This document shows, piece after piece, positions 26,940 to 36,019 of a stretch of 64,000 nucleotides of DNA (the first letter of the stretch is position 1; the number at the start of each line of letters is the position of its first letter). The translations under genes and the position numbers were made by a program. Source of the DNA: Pontibacter deserti (GTDB lineage Bacteria; Bacteroidota; Bacteroidia; Cytophagales; Hymenobacteraceae); NCBI RefSeq assembly GCF_023630255.1, contig NZ_JALPRS010000001.1, positions 1,550,001 to 1,614,000 of the forward strand, written 5' to 3'. Below the pieces are notes generated by a model. The model saw nothing but the letters and a program-made list of their open reading frames with translations, ran no database searches and was not told the origin of the DNA.

Positions 26940-27596
26940 ATGAGAAATATTTTTCCTTTCCAGTCAAAGTTAAGCTCTGATCAGCGCAGCCGGCAGATGC
27001 AACAAGCGCCACGCCTGATCTGGTTTACAGGCCTGTCAGGGTCAGGTAAAAGCACCCTTGCTTTACGCCTGGAGCATCACCTTTTTCATCTGGGCTTTAA
27101 AGTATACTTACTTGATGGCGACAACCTGCGCAGCGGGCTGAACAGCGACCTTGGATTTAATAACGACGATAGGAAAGAGAATATCAGGCGTGTAGGCGAA
27201 GTGGCAAAACTGATGCTGGATGCAGGCCTGATAGTGATCTGCGCTTTTATTTCGCCTTTCGAAGAAGAGAGAGAACTTGTAAAGAATCTGGTAGGAGAAG
27301 AGAAGTTTACAGAAGTTTACGTGAACTGCCCGCTTACCATCTGCGAAGCCCGCGATACCAAAGGGCTTTATCAAAAGGCAAGAAAAGGTGTTATCGCTGA
27401 TTTTACAGGTATAAGTGCACCTTATGAGCCACCGGTTTCACCTTGCGTTGAAGTGCAGACTGGGGAAGAATCTATTGATGAATCTGTTTACAAACTGATA
27501 AATTTTATAGAGCCACTTCTGGAAGTACAGGAAAAATCAAGCACACTGCTTTCTGAATGGAGTTTAAAACCTGAGGCTTTTACATTTCTGCCTTAA
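26940..27596 (+). CDS. cysC: Adenylylsulfate (APS) kinase
   Basis: The kinase phosphorylates APS to PAPS. The P-loop GLSGSGKS lies at 31-38. [17 protein letters not shown] and [16 protein letters not shown] are the conserved APS-binding segments, and the C-terminal Asp/Ser-rich lid region is present. The 218-residue length is normal. A good GGAGG ribosome-binding site lies four bases before the ATG, which is unusual for this phylum. The gene is followed 8 bases later by cysQ, so synthesis of PAPS and hydrolysis of PAP are expressed together. Confidence 0.94.
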   Translation: MRNIFPFQSKLSSDQRSRQMQQAPRLIWFTGLSGSGKSTLALRLEHHLFHLGFKVYLLDGDNLRSGLNSDLGFNNDDRKENIRRVGEVAKLMLDAGLIVICAFISPFEEERELVKNLVGEEKFTEVYVNCPLTICEARDTKGLYQKARKGVIADFTGISAPYEPPVSPCVEVQTGEESIDESVYKLINFIEPLLEVQEKSSTLLSEWSLKPEAFTFLP

Positions 27597-27604
27597 AGTA
27601 TAAG

Positions 27605-28399
27605 TTGGGCACAAACAGAACTGTTCATGTTCCTCAATTGCTCGAAACAGCCCGAGAGGCCGCACTTCAGGCTGGTAAAGCAATTATGGATGTATACTTA
27701 TCCGGAAATTTTGGTGAGACTACAAAACAGGATACCTCTCCCTTAACACTTGCCGATAAAGCAGCACACGACATCATAACGCAACACCTGCAACCTACAG
27801 GGCTGCCTATACTTTCTGAAGAAGGAAAACACGCAACTTTTGACGTCCGGAAAAACTGGAACAGGTACTGGATAATTGATCCGCTGGATGGCACCAAGGA
27901 ATTTCTGAAGCGCAACGGCGAATTTACAGTAAATATCGCGCTGATGCAGCAAAACAGACCGATTGCGGGCGTTGTATTTGCTCCTGTTTTAGATACGTTA
28001 TACTTTGGATCGCAGCAAACAGGTGTGTACAAACAAACAGGCGGAGAAACTATAAGCTTGCTCCCATTACCCGAAAGGATAACAATTGCAAAGCTTCTGC
28101 AGAAACCCGAAGTTACAGTTATTGCCTCCAGAACACACCTTACACCAGAGACGGTAGCATTTACAGACCAGTTCCGGAAAGTGCAGTTTACAACTATGGG
28201 CAGCTCTCTTAAGTTTATGTTGCTGGCAGAAAACAAAGCCGACATTTATCCCCGTTATGCACCAACCATGGAATGGGACACTGCAGCGGCACACGCTATA
28301 CTTCACGCACTTGGCAAAGGCATCTACCAGACTGATCTGCAAACCGAACTGGAGTACAACAAACCAGACCTGCTTAATCCTTCTTTTGTAGCTTTTTGA
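27605..28399 (+). CDS. cysQ: 3'(2'),5'-bisphosphate nucleotidase
   Basis: The 264-residue enzyme belongs to the inositol-monophosphatase fold. The metal site includes LSEEGK and DPLDGTKEFLKRNGEFTVNIAL (DPLDGT at 92-97), and the C-terminal EWDTAAAHAIL supplies the last Asp. CysQ removes the 3'-phosphate from PAP, the inhibitory product of sulfotransferase or PAPS reductase. The only start consistent with the full domain is TTG at 27605, since the first internal ATG would remove the first helix. The stop is 2 bases from the convergent cysN stop. Confidence 0.92.
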   Translation: MGTNRTVHVPQLLETAREAALQAGKAIMDVYLSGNFGETTKQDTSPLTLADKAAHDIITQHLQPTGLPILSEEGKHATFDVRKNWNRYWIIDPLDGTKEFLKRNGEFTVNIALMQQNRPIAGVVFAPVLDTLYFGSQQTGVYKQTGGETISLLPLPERITIAKLLQKPEVTVIASRTHLTPETVAFTDQFRKVQFTTMGSSLKFMLLAENKADIYPRYAPTMEWDTAAAHAILHALGKGIYQTDLQTELEYNKPDLLNPSFVAF

Positions 28400-28401
28400 T
28401 T

Positions 28402-29643
28402 TTATTGGATCATGCAGGCTGCCACTGTAGCACAACTGTTTTCATCTATCAGAATAGCACCGCCGTTTTCTCTCAGGCGAGAGTAAGCATCGTGCGGGAG
28501 CGGTATGGCTGTTTTTATACTTGCTTTTACAATATCATTTAAATTTGCCTGCCCCGGCTCAGGCTCCTGTTGCAGTGTTTCAATGTTGATACGGTAAGCA
28601 ATGCCGGTAACTATAGCTTTGGTGGTTGTACTGTTTAACTGCAACAGGTACTTTGCCCCAATAGTTAGCGGCTTATTGTCGAGCCAGCATAACATTACTT
28701 CCAGTTCCTGCGACATGGCGGGCACACTATCTTTTTTCACGATCATATCGCCACGGCTAACATCAACCGCATCCGATAGCTGCAGCACTACGCTTTGCGG
28801 GGCAAAAGCCTCATCTACCTCGCTAGACGCTGTTTCTATTTTACTAATGGTGCTTTCTGTACCGGCAGGAAGTATAATTACCTTGTCACCTTTGCGGTAA
28901 ATGCCACTTATAATTTTTCCGGCATATCCACGGTAATCAGGCAACTCTTCGGTTTGCGGCCGAATCACATACTGCACCGGGAAACGGGCGTCTTTCAGGT
29001 TAACACTTTTCTTCACTTCCACTTGCTCCAGAACCTGTAGCAGCGTATCGCCATTATACCAGGACATTTCCGTTGATCTGCTTACAACGTTGTCGCCTTT
29101 AAGGGCACTTATAGGTATAAAACTAACTGATTTCAACCCGAAGTCTTTGATCAGTACCTGATAGTCAGCTACGATCTGCTCGAAAATATCTCTGGAATAA
29201 CTTACCAGGTCAATCTTGTTTACCGCCACTACCAGGTTTGGGATACCCAGTAGGGACGAAATAAGCGTGTGCCGTTTTGTTTGTTCCGCTACGCCCTGGC
29301 GTGCATCAATAAGTATAACCGCGAGGTCAGCGGTAGAAGCCCCGGTTACCATGTTACGGGTGTACTGCACATGCCCCGGTGTATCAGCAATAATAAATTT
29401 GCGCACAGCTGTGGAGAAGTATTTATAGGCTACATCAATGGTAATTCCCTGCTCCCTCTCCGCCCTGAGGCCATCCGTTAGCAGCGCCAGGTCTATGCAT
29501 CCGGCTGCATTACTCCTGCTCTGTTGTTCCATGGCAAGCAATTGGTCTGCATAAATAGCTTTGCTATCGTGCAGCAGCCTGCCAATAAGCGTACTTTTGC
29601 CGTTATCTACACTACCTGCCGTAATAAACCGAAGTATATCCAT
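28402..29643 (-). CDS. cysN: Sulfate adenylyltransferase, GTPase subunit
   Basis: The 413-residue subunit has the EF-Tu-type GTPase signature: GSVDNGKS at 10-17, ADTPGH, and VNKID for guanine recognition, followed by two beta-barrel domains. It couples GTP hydrolysis to formation of APS from sulfate and ATP by CysD. It is CysN alone, without the fused CysC kinase found in many bacteria, in agreement with the separate cysC gene across the way. It is 27 bases downstream of cysD in one operon. Confidence 0.95.
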   Translation of the reverse strand: MDILRFITAGSVDNGKSTLIGRLLHDSKAIYADQLLAMEQQSRSNAAGCIDLALLTDGLRAEREQGITIDVAYKYFSTAVRKFIIADTPGHVQYTRNMVTGASTADLAVILIDARQGVAEQTKRHTLISSLLGIPNLVVAVNKIDLVSYSRDIFEQIVADYQVLIKDFGLKSVSFIPISALKGDNVVSRSTEMSWYNGDTLLQVLEQVEVKKSVNLKDARFPVQYVIRPQTEELPDYRGYAGKIISGIYRKGDKVIILPAGTESTISKIETASSEVDEAFAPQSVVLQLSDAVDVSRGDMIVKKDSVPAMSQELEVMLCWLDNKPLTIGAKYLLQLNSTTTKAIVTGIAYRINIETLQQEPEPGQANLNDIVKASIKTAIPLPHDAYSRLRENGGAILIDENSCATVAACMIQ

Positions 29644-29670
29644 AGCGCTTTCTTCTGATTTTTCTCCTGG

Positions 29671-30579
29671 TTAAAAGTAGCCGTTCTTTTTTCTGTCTTC
29701 CATGGCGGCTTCTGATACTGTATCGTCGATGCGGGTGTTGCCTCTTTCGCTGGTGCTTGCTGCAGTTAATTCTGCAATAATGGCTTCAACGGTAGTGGCT
29801 CCAGATTCTATTGCTGCTGTGCAGGTCATGTCGCCTACGGTTCGGTAGCGAACAGTTTTCTTAAGTATAGTTTGGGACTGGTTTTGTGGGATAGCATCAG
29901 GTACAGCCATCAGGTTTCCCTGGTGCTCCATCACTGCCCGTTCGTGTGCAAAGTATAGCGCTGGCAGTTCTATATTTTCCCGTTGTATGTAGTGCCATAC
30001 GTCCAGTTCTGTCCAGTTACTGATTGGGAACACACGCACATTTTCGCCGGGATGAATTTTGCCGTTATAGGTATTCCATAGTTCAGGGCGCTGCAGTTTT
30101 GGGTTCCATTGCCCGAAAGCATCTCTTACCGAAAAGATCCTTTCTTTGGCCCGGGCTTTCTCTTCATCGCGGCGTGCGCCACCAATACAGGCATCAAACC
30201 CAAACTCTTCAATAGCATCCAGCAACGTATTCCCCTGCAACGCATTCCGGCTGGAAAATAACCCTGCTGGTTCGGTCAGCTTTTTTATCTTAATGGTATC
30301 TTCTACATAACGGATGATGAGTTGCTCTCCAATGTGTGCGACTAAACTGTCACGAAACGCTAGAACTTCAGGGAAATTATGGCCGGTATCGATGTGCAGC
30401 AGCGGGAAAGGCAGTCGCCCCGGACGGAAGGCTTTGAGGGCAAGGTGAACAAGAACTACGGAGTCTTTGCCACCTGAAAAAAGCAACACAGATTTCTCGA
30501 ACTGCCCTGCCACTTCCCGCAGAATATGAATAGCTTCTGACTCCAGTTGATCTAAATAATCGAGTGTATACTTGCTCAT
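29671..30579 (-). CDS. cysD: Sulfate adenylyltransferase, catalytic subunit
   Basis: The 302-residue protein has the PP-loop SGGKDS at 35-40 that binds ATP, then LLHIDTGHNFPEV, CIGGARRDEEKARAKERIFS and a C-terminal RTVGDMTCT motif, all as in CysD and distinct from the PAPS reductase CysH. With CysN it activates sulfate to APS. It is the first gene of the cysDN operon. A strong hairpin lies 30 bases before its start codon (separate entry). Confidence 0.95.
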   Translation of the reverse strand: MSKYTLDYLDQLESEAIHILREVAGQFEKSVLLFSGGKDSVVLVHLALKAFRPGRLPFPLLHIDTGHNFPEVLAFRDSLVAHIGEQLIIRYVEDTIKIKKLTEPAGLFSSRNALQGNTLLDAIEEFGFDACIGGARRDEEKARAKERIFSVRDAFGQWNPKLQRPELWNTYNGKIHPGENVRVFPISNWTELDVWHYIQRENIELPALYFAHERAVMEHQGNLMAVPDAIPQNQSQTILKKTVRYRTVGDMTCTAAIESGATTVEAIIAELTAASTSERGNTRIDDTVSEAAMEDRKKNGYF

Positions 30580-30608
30580 GCCGTTGCGCGATCGTTTGCC
30601 GTGATACT

Positions 30609-30645
30609 AAAAGCAGCTGAACTTTTGAAAGCTTCAGCTGCTTTT
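30609..30645. terminator. Hairpin terminator, or cysD leader hairpin
   Basis: AAAAGCAGCTGAA pairs perfectly with TTCAGCTGCTTTT around an 11-base loop, with A/T tracts at both ends. It can end the minus-strand transcript of the small VOC/SRPBCC operon. It also lies only 30 bases before the cysD ATG, so a cysD promoter further upstream would make it an attenuator. Confidence 0.7.
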
Positions 30646-30805
30646 GTTCACCATACGTACGGCAGGCTCTACATGGAGTTAAAGAATATAGTAGCTGTTT
30701 ATACTTTCAACTCAGATTATCAACAATTTATACTTCCCAGTTATGCTGCTCAGTCTATAGTTAATGTCCGGAAGAAAAGATTAAGCAACACATGAAAGCA
30801 GGGAA

Positions 30806-31027
30806 TCAATCCAGTACCTTGCAGTAAAAACCTAAATCGTTCATCAGCTTTGTTACAGGTTCTACAACAGCGGTTTCGTATTCAACCCTGAGTATATTGT
30901 CACAGTCTTCCAGGTCAAAGTTGATTCTGGCACCGGGTATTTTATGCTGAAGCTGCTGCTGTATTATTGCTGCTGTCTGGTCATCTGAAACATCAGTTTT
31001 AAATACTTCTACCATCTTCTCATCCAT
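30806..31027 (-). CDS. Small ferredoxin-fold-like protein, 73 aa
   Basis: A short acidic protein with the alternating pattern VEVFKTDVSD, a helix (DDQTAAIIQQQLQHKI), GARINFDLEDCDNILRVEY and a second helix ending DLGFYCKVLD. This beta-alpha-beta-beta-alpha-beta order is that of HMA-like or ACT-like small domains. The CxxC metal motif is missing, so metal carriage is doubtful. It is 9 bases downstream of a VOC gene in the same operon. The family is common as an unnamed protein in Bacteroidetes, as I recall; function unknown. Confidence 0.65.
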   Translation of the reverse strand: MDEKMVEVFKTDVSDDQTAAIIQQQLQHKIPGARINFDLEDCDNILRVEYETAVVEPVTKLMNDLGFYCKVLD

Positions 31028-31036
31028 ACTAAAAAT

Positions 31037-31447
31037 TTATTTACTTACCTGATAATGCAGCAACCATTGGTTTCCGTACTTATCCCGGAGGTCGCCAAAC
31101 AAAGCTCCCCAGAAAGTATATTCCAGCACATGTGTTTGCTTTCCGCCTTTCGATAGCTTTTCATAACATGCTCTGATCTCGTCTTCGCTGTTGCAGCTCA
31201 GCATCATCGAAACACTATTTCCCCTTATCAAAGCATGTTCTCCCACCATATCCGAGGCCATAAGTACTACAGAATCCTTGGTCAGTGTGGAATGCATGAT
31301 GCAGTCCTTCATCCGGGGAGGCAATTTTTCAGCAAACGGCGAATCTCCAACTGTCTGAAAGTATAGTTCTCCGCCCAGGCACTGCTGGTAAAAAGACATG
31401 GCTTCCCGGCAGTTTCCGTTGAAGGTCAGGTATGAGCGGATGTCCAT
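31037..31447 (-). CDS. VOC-family protein (PhnB-like), 136 aa
   Basis: A glyoxalase/dioxygenase-fold protein of the PhnB type: YLTFNGNCREAMSFYQQCLGG at the start, then HSTLTKDSVVLMASD, and at the end FWGALFGDLRDKYGNQWLLHY, which is diagnostic of the PhnB subgroup. Most members are small soluble proteins with no proven reaction. Its first codons overlap the end of the preceding VOC gene by 22 bases, which indicates coupled translation. Confidence 0.85.
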   Translation of the reverse strand: MDIRSYLTFNGNCREAMSFYQQCLGGELYFQTVGDSPFAEKLPPRMKDCIMHSTLTKDSVVLMASDMVGEHALIRGNSVSMMLSCNSEDEIRACYEKLSKGGKQTHVLEYTFWGALFGDLRDKYGNQWLLHYQVSK

Positions 31448-31923
31448 TGGTTTTCAGCTGCTTTAACCAGATCAGAAATTACCAGTTTCTTCATTTGCAA
31501 GAGGGCTTGCATCACACGTTCTGATCTTTGCTGGTCCTGTGCACTCATCAGTTCATCTAAAATTTCCGGCACTATCTGCCACGATACACCGAATTTATCT
31601 TTCAGCCAGCCACATTGCTCCTGTGCCGGGTCCGCAGAAAGTTTCTCCCAGTAGTAATCAATTTCATCCTGTGTCTGGCAGTTTACCACAAAAGATATAG
31701 CAGGAGAAAAAATAAAGTTTGGCCCGCCATTCAGTGCTGTAAACTCCTGTCCTTCCAGTAGGAAGCTTACAGTTAACACTGTGCCTTTAGGCATCGGTGC
31801 ACCTTCCCCATAATAAGCAATCTTCCCAATTTTGGAGTCCCTGAAAATTGAAGTATAAAACTTAGCCGCATCTTCGGCCTCATTGTTAAACCATAAACAA
31901 GGTCTTATCTTTTGCTCTATCAT
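31426..31923 (-). CDS. VOC-family protein (PhnB/3-demethylubiquinone-type), 165 aa
   Basis: The 165-residue protein begins IRPCLWFNNEAEDAAKFYTS and contains FLLEGQEFTALNGGPNF and CGWLKDKFGVSWQIVP, the standard marks of the second PhnB-like subgroup often called 3-demethylubiquinone methyltransferase by old annotation. True methyltransferase motifs are absent. A C-terminal helix (QALLQMKKLVISDL) is usual. It lies in a four-gene operon with a SRPBCC gene upstream and another VOC gene overlapping its end. Confidence 0.85.
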   Translation of the reverse strand: MIEQKIRPCLWFNNEAEDAAKFYTSIFRDSKIGKIAYYGEGAPMPKGTVLTVSFLLEGQEFTALNGGPNFIFSPAISFVVNCQTQDEIDYYWEKLSADPAQEQCGWLKDKFGVSWQIVPEILDELMSAQDQQRSERVMQALLQMKKLVISDLVKAAENQWTSAHT

Positions 31924-31946
31924 AGTTTTAAGAATTTAATAGTTTA

Positions 31947-32378
31947 CTAATTGGCTTCCACATACTTTTTAAAGTTATCAAGTATAGCCTGCCATCCACT
32001 TTTTTGCATATCCACCGGAAAAGTATCTTCTGCTTCAAAAGTTTCTACTATCGCAGTTTCATTACCTTTATTTGTAAAGGTTATACTTACTTTTCTGCCA
32101 TCTGCAATAGTATATTCTAACGCTTCCAGCTCTTTTACTAAAGTATAAACTCCTTCAAAATCAAAGCTCATACTTCCATCTTTGGCGGCCATAGTTGTTT
32201 TAAACTTGCCTCCGGTCTTAAGATCATTCTCAGCGTATGGGGCATGCCAGTCATCTGATGCCTGATTCCATTTAGTAATGTGGGCAGGTTCAGTCCAGTA
32301 CTCCCATACTTTCGATACTGGGGCATTAACTGTAGTTTCCACTGTAATAGCTGTCTTGTTTACTGTTTCCATTATCAT
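31947..32378 (-). CDS. SRPBCC protein, AHSA1/YndB-like
   Basis: The 143-residue protein shows the AHSA1-type pattern: ITVETTVNAPVSKVWEYWTE, HITKWNQASDDWH, GGKFKTTMAAKDGSMSFDFEG and the terminal helix GWQAILDNFKKYVEAN. Such proteins bind hydrophobic ligands or act as Hsp90 co-chaperone relatives; the bacterial ones are unassigned. It is the first gene of a small operon with two VOC proteins, a combination often seen next to stress regulators. Met3 is an alternative start. A candidate -7 element lies about 80 bases upstream. Confidence 0.85.
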   Translation of the reverse strand: MIMETVNKTAITVETTVNAPVSKVWEYWTEPAHITKWNQASDDWHAPYAENDLKTGGKFKTTMAAKDGSMSFDFEGVYTLVKELEALEYTIADGRKVSITFTNKGNETAIVETFEAEDTFPVDMQKSGWQAILDNFKKYVEAN

Positions 32379-32455
32379 AGTTTTTATAGTTTATAAATTT
32401 ATTTTCTTGTTTAATATGGCAAAACGCGCCTCCTGTTTTTCAGCAACTTATAATA

Positions 32456-32463
32456 CAAATGTA
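32456..32463 (-). promoter_or_regulatory. Candidate -7 promoter element (TACATTTG)
   Basis: On the minus strand the octamer fits TAnnTTTG and is placed correctly for the SRPBCC/VOC operon. The nearest -33-like TTTTTG is too far away (27-base spacer), so confidence is limited. Confidence 0.35.
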
Positions 32464-32543
32464 GTATGATTTCCTAAACTATAAGCTGTGCAAAAACGAC
32501 AAAGAAAGGGCGTTTTACGACAGCTTTTTTGTATATTAGTCCT

Positions 32544-33521
32544 ATGAAAGATGTCGCTATTTTAGTACCGGAATCATCCGTGATGCAGGCCATTGCAGAC
32601 CCGCGTTATCTGCTAACGGCGGTAAACCAGTTTATGGCAGTATCAGGTAAAGAGCCCTTGTTTAATGTGCAGCTGGTGGGCTTGAAAAAAGAAGTTATAC
32701 TGAACGACGGACTCTTTACAGTACACACTGATAAACAGCTAAAAGATGTAAATAAGGCTGACATTGTGTTTATACCTGCGCTTGCCGGCGATATGCCTAC
32801 CGCGGTAGCTGCAAACCAAGAGCTCATCCCCTGGATTGTAGAGCAATACGATGGCGGTGCTGAAGTGGCATCGTTGTGTGTGGGTGCATTTTTGCTGGCT
32901 TCTACCGGACTGCTTAATGGCAAAAAGTGCTCCACCCACTGGGGCTTTGCCGGCGAGCTGAGAGAAATGTTTCCGGAAGTGGAAGTGGTAGACGGAAGTA
33001 TAGTTACCGAAGAGAACCGGTTATACTCCAGTGGGGGTGCAAACTCTTACTGGAACCTGCTCTTATACCTGGTTGAAAAGTATACCGACCGTGAAACTGC
33101 CATCCTTGCCTCTAAGTATTTTGCCATAGACATAGATCGGAACAGCCAGGCCGCATTTGCGATGTTTAAAGGCCAGAAAGATCACCCGGATGCTGCTGTG
33201 CGTACGGCGCAGGAGTTTATAGAAAATAATTTTAATGACAAGATCACCGTGGATCAGCTGGCAGATAAAGTAGCTATAGGCCGCAGAAGCTTTGAGCGGC
33301 GCTTTCTAAAAGCGACCAACAACTCAGTGCTGGAATATATACAACGGGTTAAAATAGAAGCTGCCAAACGTAGCTTTGAGAGTAGCCGCAAAAATATAAA
33401 TGAAGTTATGTTTGATGTTGGCTACACCGATACAAAAGCCTTCCGTACCATTTTTAAAAAGATCACTGGCCTTACCCCGATCGAATACCGCAACAAGTAT
33501 AACAAACTTGTTCTAAAATAA
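32544..33521 (+). CDS. GlxA-type transcriptional regulator (DJ-1/PfpI plus AraC HTH)
   Basis: The start is set at the ATG at 32544; an upstream TTG would add five residues. Residues 1-190 form a DJ-1/PfpI-like domain with the nucleophile-elbow Cys112 in SLCVGAFLLA. Residues from about 215 are an AraC-type double helix-turn-helix (ITVDQLADKVAIGRRSFERR and DVGYTDTKAFRTIFKKITG). Regulators of this type sense small metabolites or stress and activate neighbouring genes. The divergent SRPBCC/VOC operon is the natural target (inference). It ends at a bidirectional terminator shared with the MacB-like permease gene. Confidence 0.92.
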   Translation: MKDVAILVPESSVMQAIADPRYLLTAVNQFMAVSGKEPLFNVQLVGLKKEVILNDGLFTVHTDKQLKDVNKADIVFIPALAGDMPTAVAANQELIPWIVEQYDGGAEVASLCVGAFLLASTGLLNGKKCSTHWGFAGELREMFPEVEVVDGSIVTEENRLYSSGGANSYWNLLLYLVEKYTDRETAILASKYFAIDIDRNSQAAFAMFKGQKDHPDAAVRTAQEFIENNFNDKITVDQLADKVAIGRRSFERRFLKATNNSVLEYIQRVKIEAAKRSFESSRKNINEVMFDVGYTDTKAFRTIFKKITGLTPIEYRNKYNKLVLK

Positions 33522-33544
33522 ACCTGGCACATTAATGCATAAAA

Positions 33545-33573
33545 AAAGCCGCTCTACAAAACAGAGCGGCTTT
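33545..33573. terminator. Bidirectional hairpin terminator
   Basis: AAAGCCGCTCT pairs with AGAGCGGCTTT around a 7-base loop, flanked by A-rich sequence on one side and TATTTTAA on the other. It separates the converging GlxA-type and permease genes. Confidence 0.88.
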
Positions 33574-33595
33574 ATTTTAACAGCTAAATTTACTA

Positions 33596-36019
33596 TTAAT
33601 CAAATCTGAGGTTAAGCACAGGATTAACTCTAGCCGCTTTAATAGCCTGGTAACTTATAGTTATAAAGGCCACCAATGCTGCTATAACACCTGCTGCTAT
33701 AAATACCCACCAGGATATTTCGATGCGGTAAGCAAAATCCTGCAGCCACTGGTGCATGGCATACCAGGCCAGCGGGAAGGCAATAAGCGCCGCCACTACC
33801 ACCAGCTTCAGAAACTCTTTGGAGAGCAAAATTACGATCGAAGCATTTTCGGCTCCCATAACTTTGCGTATGCCGATCTCTTTTTTGCGGCGCTCCGCAG
33901 CATAGGCAGCCAGACCGAACAGGCCCAGGCAGGCGACAAAAATGGCAATGCCGGTAAATATCCAAAGCAGGGTTTTGAGCTTGTCTTCTGCCTTGTACAT
34001 CTTAGCAAATGTATCATCCAAGAAAGTATACTCGATCGGGTAATCCGGCGCGAACTTATTCCATACTTGCTCTACCTGCCGTATAGTACCAGCTACATCA
34101 GCGGCATCAATTTTCACTGCTACCTTCACGTATGCATCAGGGAATATCTGGAGCACGGTTGGCTCTACCTTCTCATACAGACTCTTGAAATGGAAATCCT
34201 TCACCACACCAATGATCTTTCCTTCACTCAGCGAATCAGGATTTTCATCGTTCCATACCTGCCAGATCAAAGGTTTTCCGAGTGCCTGCTCCGGAGTACC
34301 AAAGCCCAGGTCTCTTACAGCTGTCTCGTTAATCATATAGGCTTTGCCGGCATCTGTTTTATAGTCTTTTGAGAAATCTCTGCCTGCTATAACTTTTACA
34401 TCGAGCGTATTGATATAGTCGTAATCCACCATCAACTGCGTAACCCTGTGGTGTATCTTTTCACCATTTCTGGGCACAATGATTCTGTCACCGGCTGTGG
34501 CATCCCCCGGGAAACCATAGCCTACCGACACATTCTTTACGCCCGGTGCTTTTTTAAGCTCGTTCTTAAATGTTTCATAGTTCTCGAACATATTATCTCC
34601 CCTCATCTGGAAAAACATGATCTGATCCCGGTTAAAACCCAAGTCTTTGTTGTGCAGGTAAGATACCTGCCTGAAAACTACTACTGCACAAATGATCAGG
34701 AATATCGATAAGGCAAACTGCACCACGATCAAACCATGCCGCAGCCATTGTATCTTGCCCACCCGGGTATCAACTACCACGGCACTTTTTAGCACCCTGA
34801 CAGGTTTAAAGCCCGACAACACCATAGCCGGATAGAATCCAGCCAGCACGCCTACCACCAGTGTTAGTAAAAGCAAAAGCAACAGCAGCGATGGGTTAGT
34901 GAACACATTAAAAGACATTTCTTTGCCCGTAAATGCGTTAAGCGATGGCAGGAGCAGCGAAGTAAGCGCCGCAGTAAAGATGACGCTGATAAGTGTCAGC
35001 AGCACGGTTTCGCCCAGGAACTGAAGCATCAGCTGCCCGCGGCTCGCCCCAACCGCTTTTCTGACCCCTACTTCCTTACCCCGCTGCATAGACTTGGCCG
35101 TAGCCAGGTTTACGAAGTTGAAGCAGGCAATCAGTAGGATAAACACGGCGGTTATACTTAAAGCCTTTACATAAGTGATGTTCCCCTTGATGAACTTGTC
35201 ATATTCGAAATCAGAAGAATACAGGTATACTTCATCCAGGGGCTGAAGGTGCGGCACATAGTCATAAGGCTTGTTGTGGTCCGGGTCAATTTGCTTTCTG
35301 ACAATACCTCTGAACCTGGTTTGCGTGAGTTCCGGGTCTGTTCCAGGCTTCAGCTTAACATAAGTATAAAACTGCTGCCACGACCAGCTTTTCATGCGCT
35401 CGGCAGGCAGCTCAGCCGCTGCCAGAGGCACTACAAAGTTTACCGGCATATGAAATTTCTCTTCGGTACTGAACACCCCTTTTACAAGGTAAGGCAGTTT
35501 GTTTACAGATAATTTCTGGCCAACAGGATCGATGTCTCCGAACACACGCTCTGCAAACTTATCCGAGATAACGATGGAGGAAGGATCATCGAGGGCTTTT
35601 TCGGGAGAGCCATACTTGAACGGAAGCTGAAATACCTTGAAAAAATTAGGATCGGTAAAGAAGCGCCCGCTTTCGTATATACGTTTATCTCCTACCTCTA
35701 CCAGGTTATTGGCTTCAAACTGCAGCATCAGGATACGCACCGTCTCTTCTACCTCCGGGAAGTTTTGCTCCAGCGTGGTGGCAAACATGGGAGGCACAGG
35801 CGCTAATGTTGTGTTGGCTTCCGCTGACCTGTCGTTGTAAATGCGATAGACCCTTTCCCTGTCCGGCAGAAACTTATCATACTGAAGCTCATCATACACA
35901 AACAAGCCTATCAGGAGGCAAGCTGTTAAGCCAAGTGCTAAACCTGCAATATTGATCAACGTGAACCCCTTATGTCGGAAGAGGTTCCGGTAAGCGGTTA
36001 TAAAGTAGTTCCTGTACAT
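33596..36019 (-). CDS. ABC transporter permease, MacB/FtsX-like, two FtsX domains
   Basis: The 807-residue protein has the Bacteroidetes layout of two MacB-like periplasmic domains and two FtsX units. An N-terminal helix (LFRHKGFTLINIAGLALGLT) leads to the first periplasmic domain, then three helices around RGKEVGVRKAVGASRGQLM, a second single helix and periplasmic domain, and three final helices around RRKKEIGIRKVMGAENASIV. No ATPase is adjacent, so it must use one encoded elsewhere. Such permeases handle envelope stress, drug or lipoprotein export. The divergent sigma-54-type regulator and kinase genes probably control it (inference). I see no convincing -24/-12 promoter upstream. Confidence 0.9.
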   Translation of the reverse strand: MYRNYFITAYRNLFRHKGFTLINIAGLALGLTACLLIGLFVYDELQYDKFLPDRERVYRIYNDRSAEANTTLAPVPPMFATTLEQNFPEVEETVRILMLQFEANNLVEVGDKRIYESGRFFTDPNFFKVFQLPFKYGSPEKALDDPSSIVISDKFAERVFGDIDPVGQKLSVNKLPYLVKGVFSTEEKFHMPVNFVVPLAAAELPAERMKSWSWQQFYTYVKLKPGTDPELTQTRFRGIVRKQIDPDHNKPYDYVPHLQPLDEVYLYSSDFEYDKFIKGNITYVKALSITAVFILLIACFNFVNLATAKSMQRGKEVGVRKAVGASRGQLMLQFLGETVLLTLISVIFTAALTSLLLPSLNAFTGKEMSFNVFTNPSLLLLLLLLTLVVGVLAGFYPAMVLSGFKPVRVLKSAVVVDTRVGKIQWLRHGLIVVQFALSIFLIICAVVVFRQVSYLHNKDLGFNRDQIMFFQMRGDNMFENYETFKNELKKAPGVKNVSVGYGFPGDATAGDRIIVPRNGEKIHHRVTQLMVDYDYINTLDVKVIAGRDFSKDYKTDAGKAYMINETAVRDLGFGTPEQALGKPLIWQVWNDENPDSLSEGKIIGVVKDFHFKSLYEKVEPTVLQIFPDAYVKVAVKIDAADVAGTIRQVEQVWNKFAPDYPIEYTFLDDTFAKMYKAEDKLKTLLWIFTGIAIFVACLGLFGLAAYAAERRKKEIGIRKVMGAENASIVILLSKEFLKLVVVAALIAFPLAWYAMHQWLQDFAYRIEISWWVFIAAGVIAALVAFITISYQAIKAARVNPVLNLRFD

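Noticed and set aside
30601-30795. Short plus-strand frame upstream of cysD
   Set aside because: It spans a hairpin terminator and has no protein-like pattern; the hairpin explains the sequence better.
30580-30805. SAM riboswitch upstream of cysD
   Set aside because: I see only one simple hairpin, without the multi-helix junction or kink-turn sequence of SAM riboswitches.
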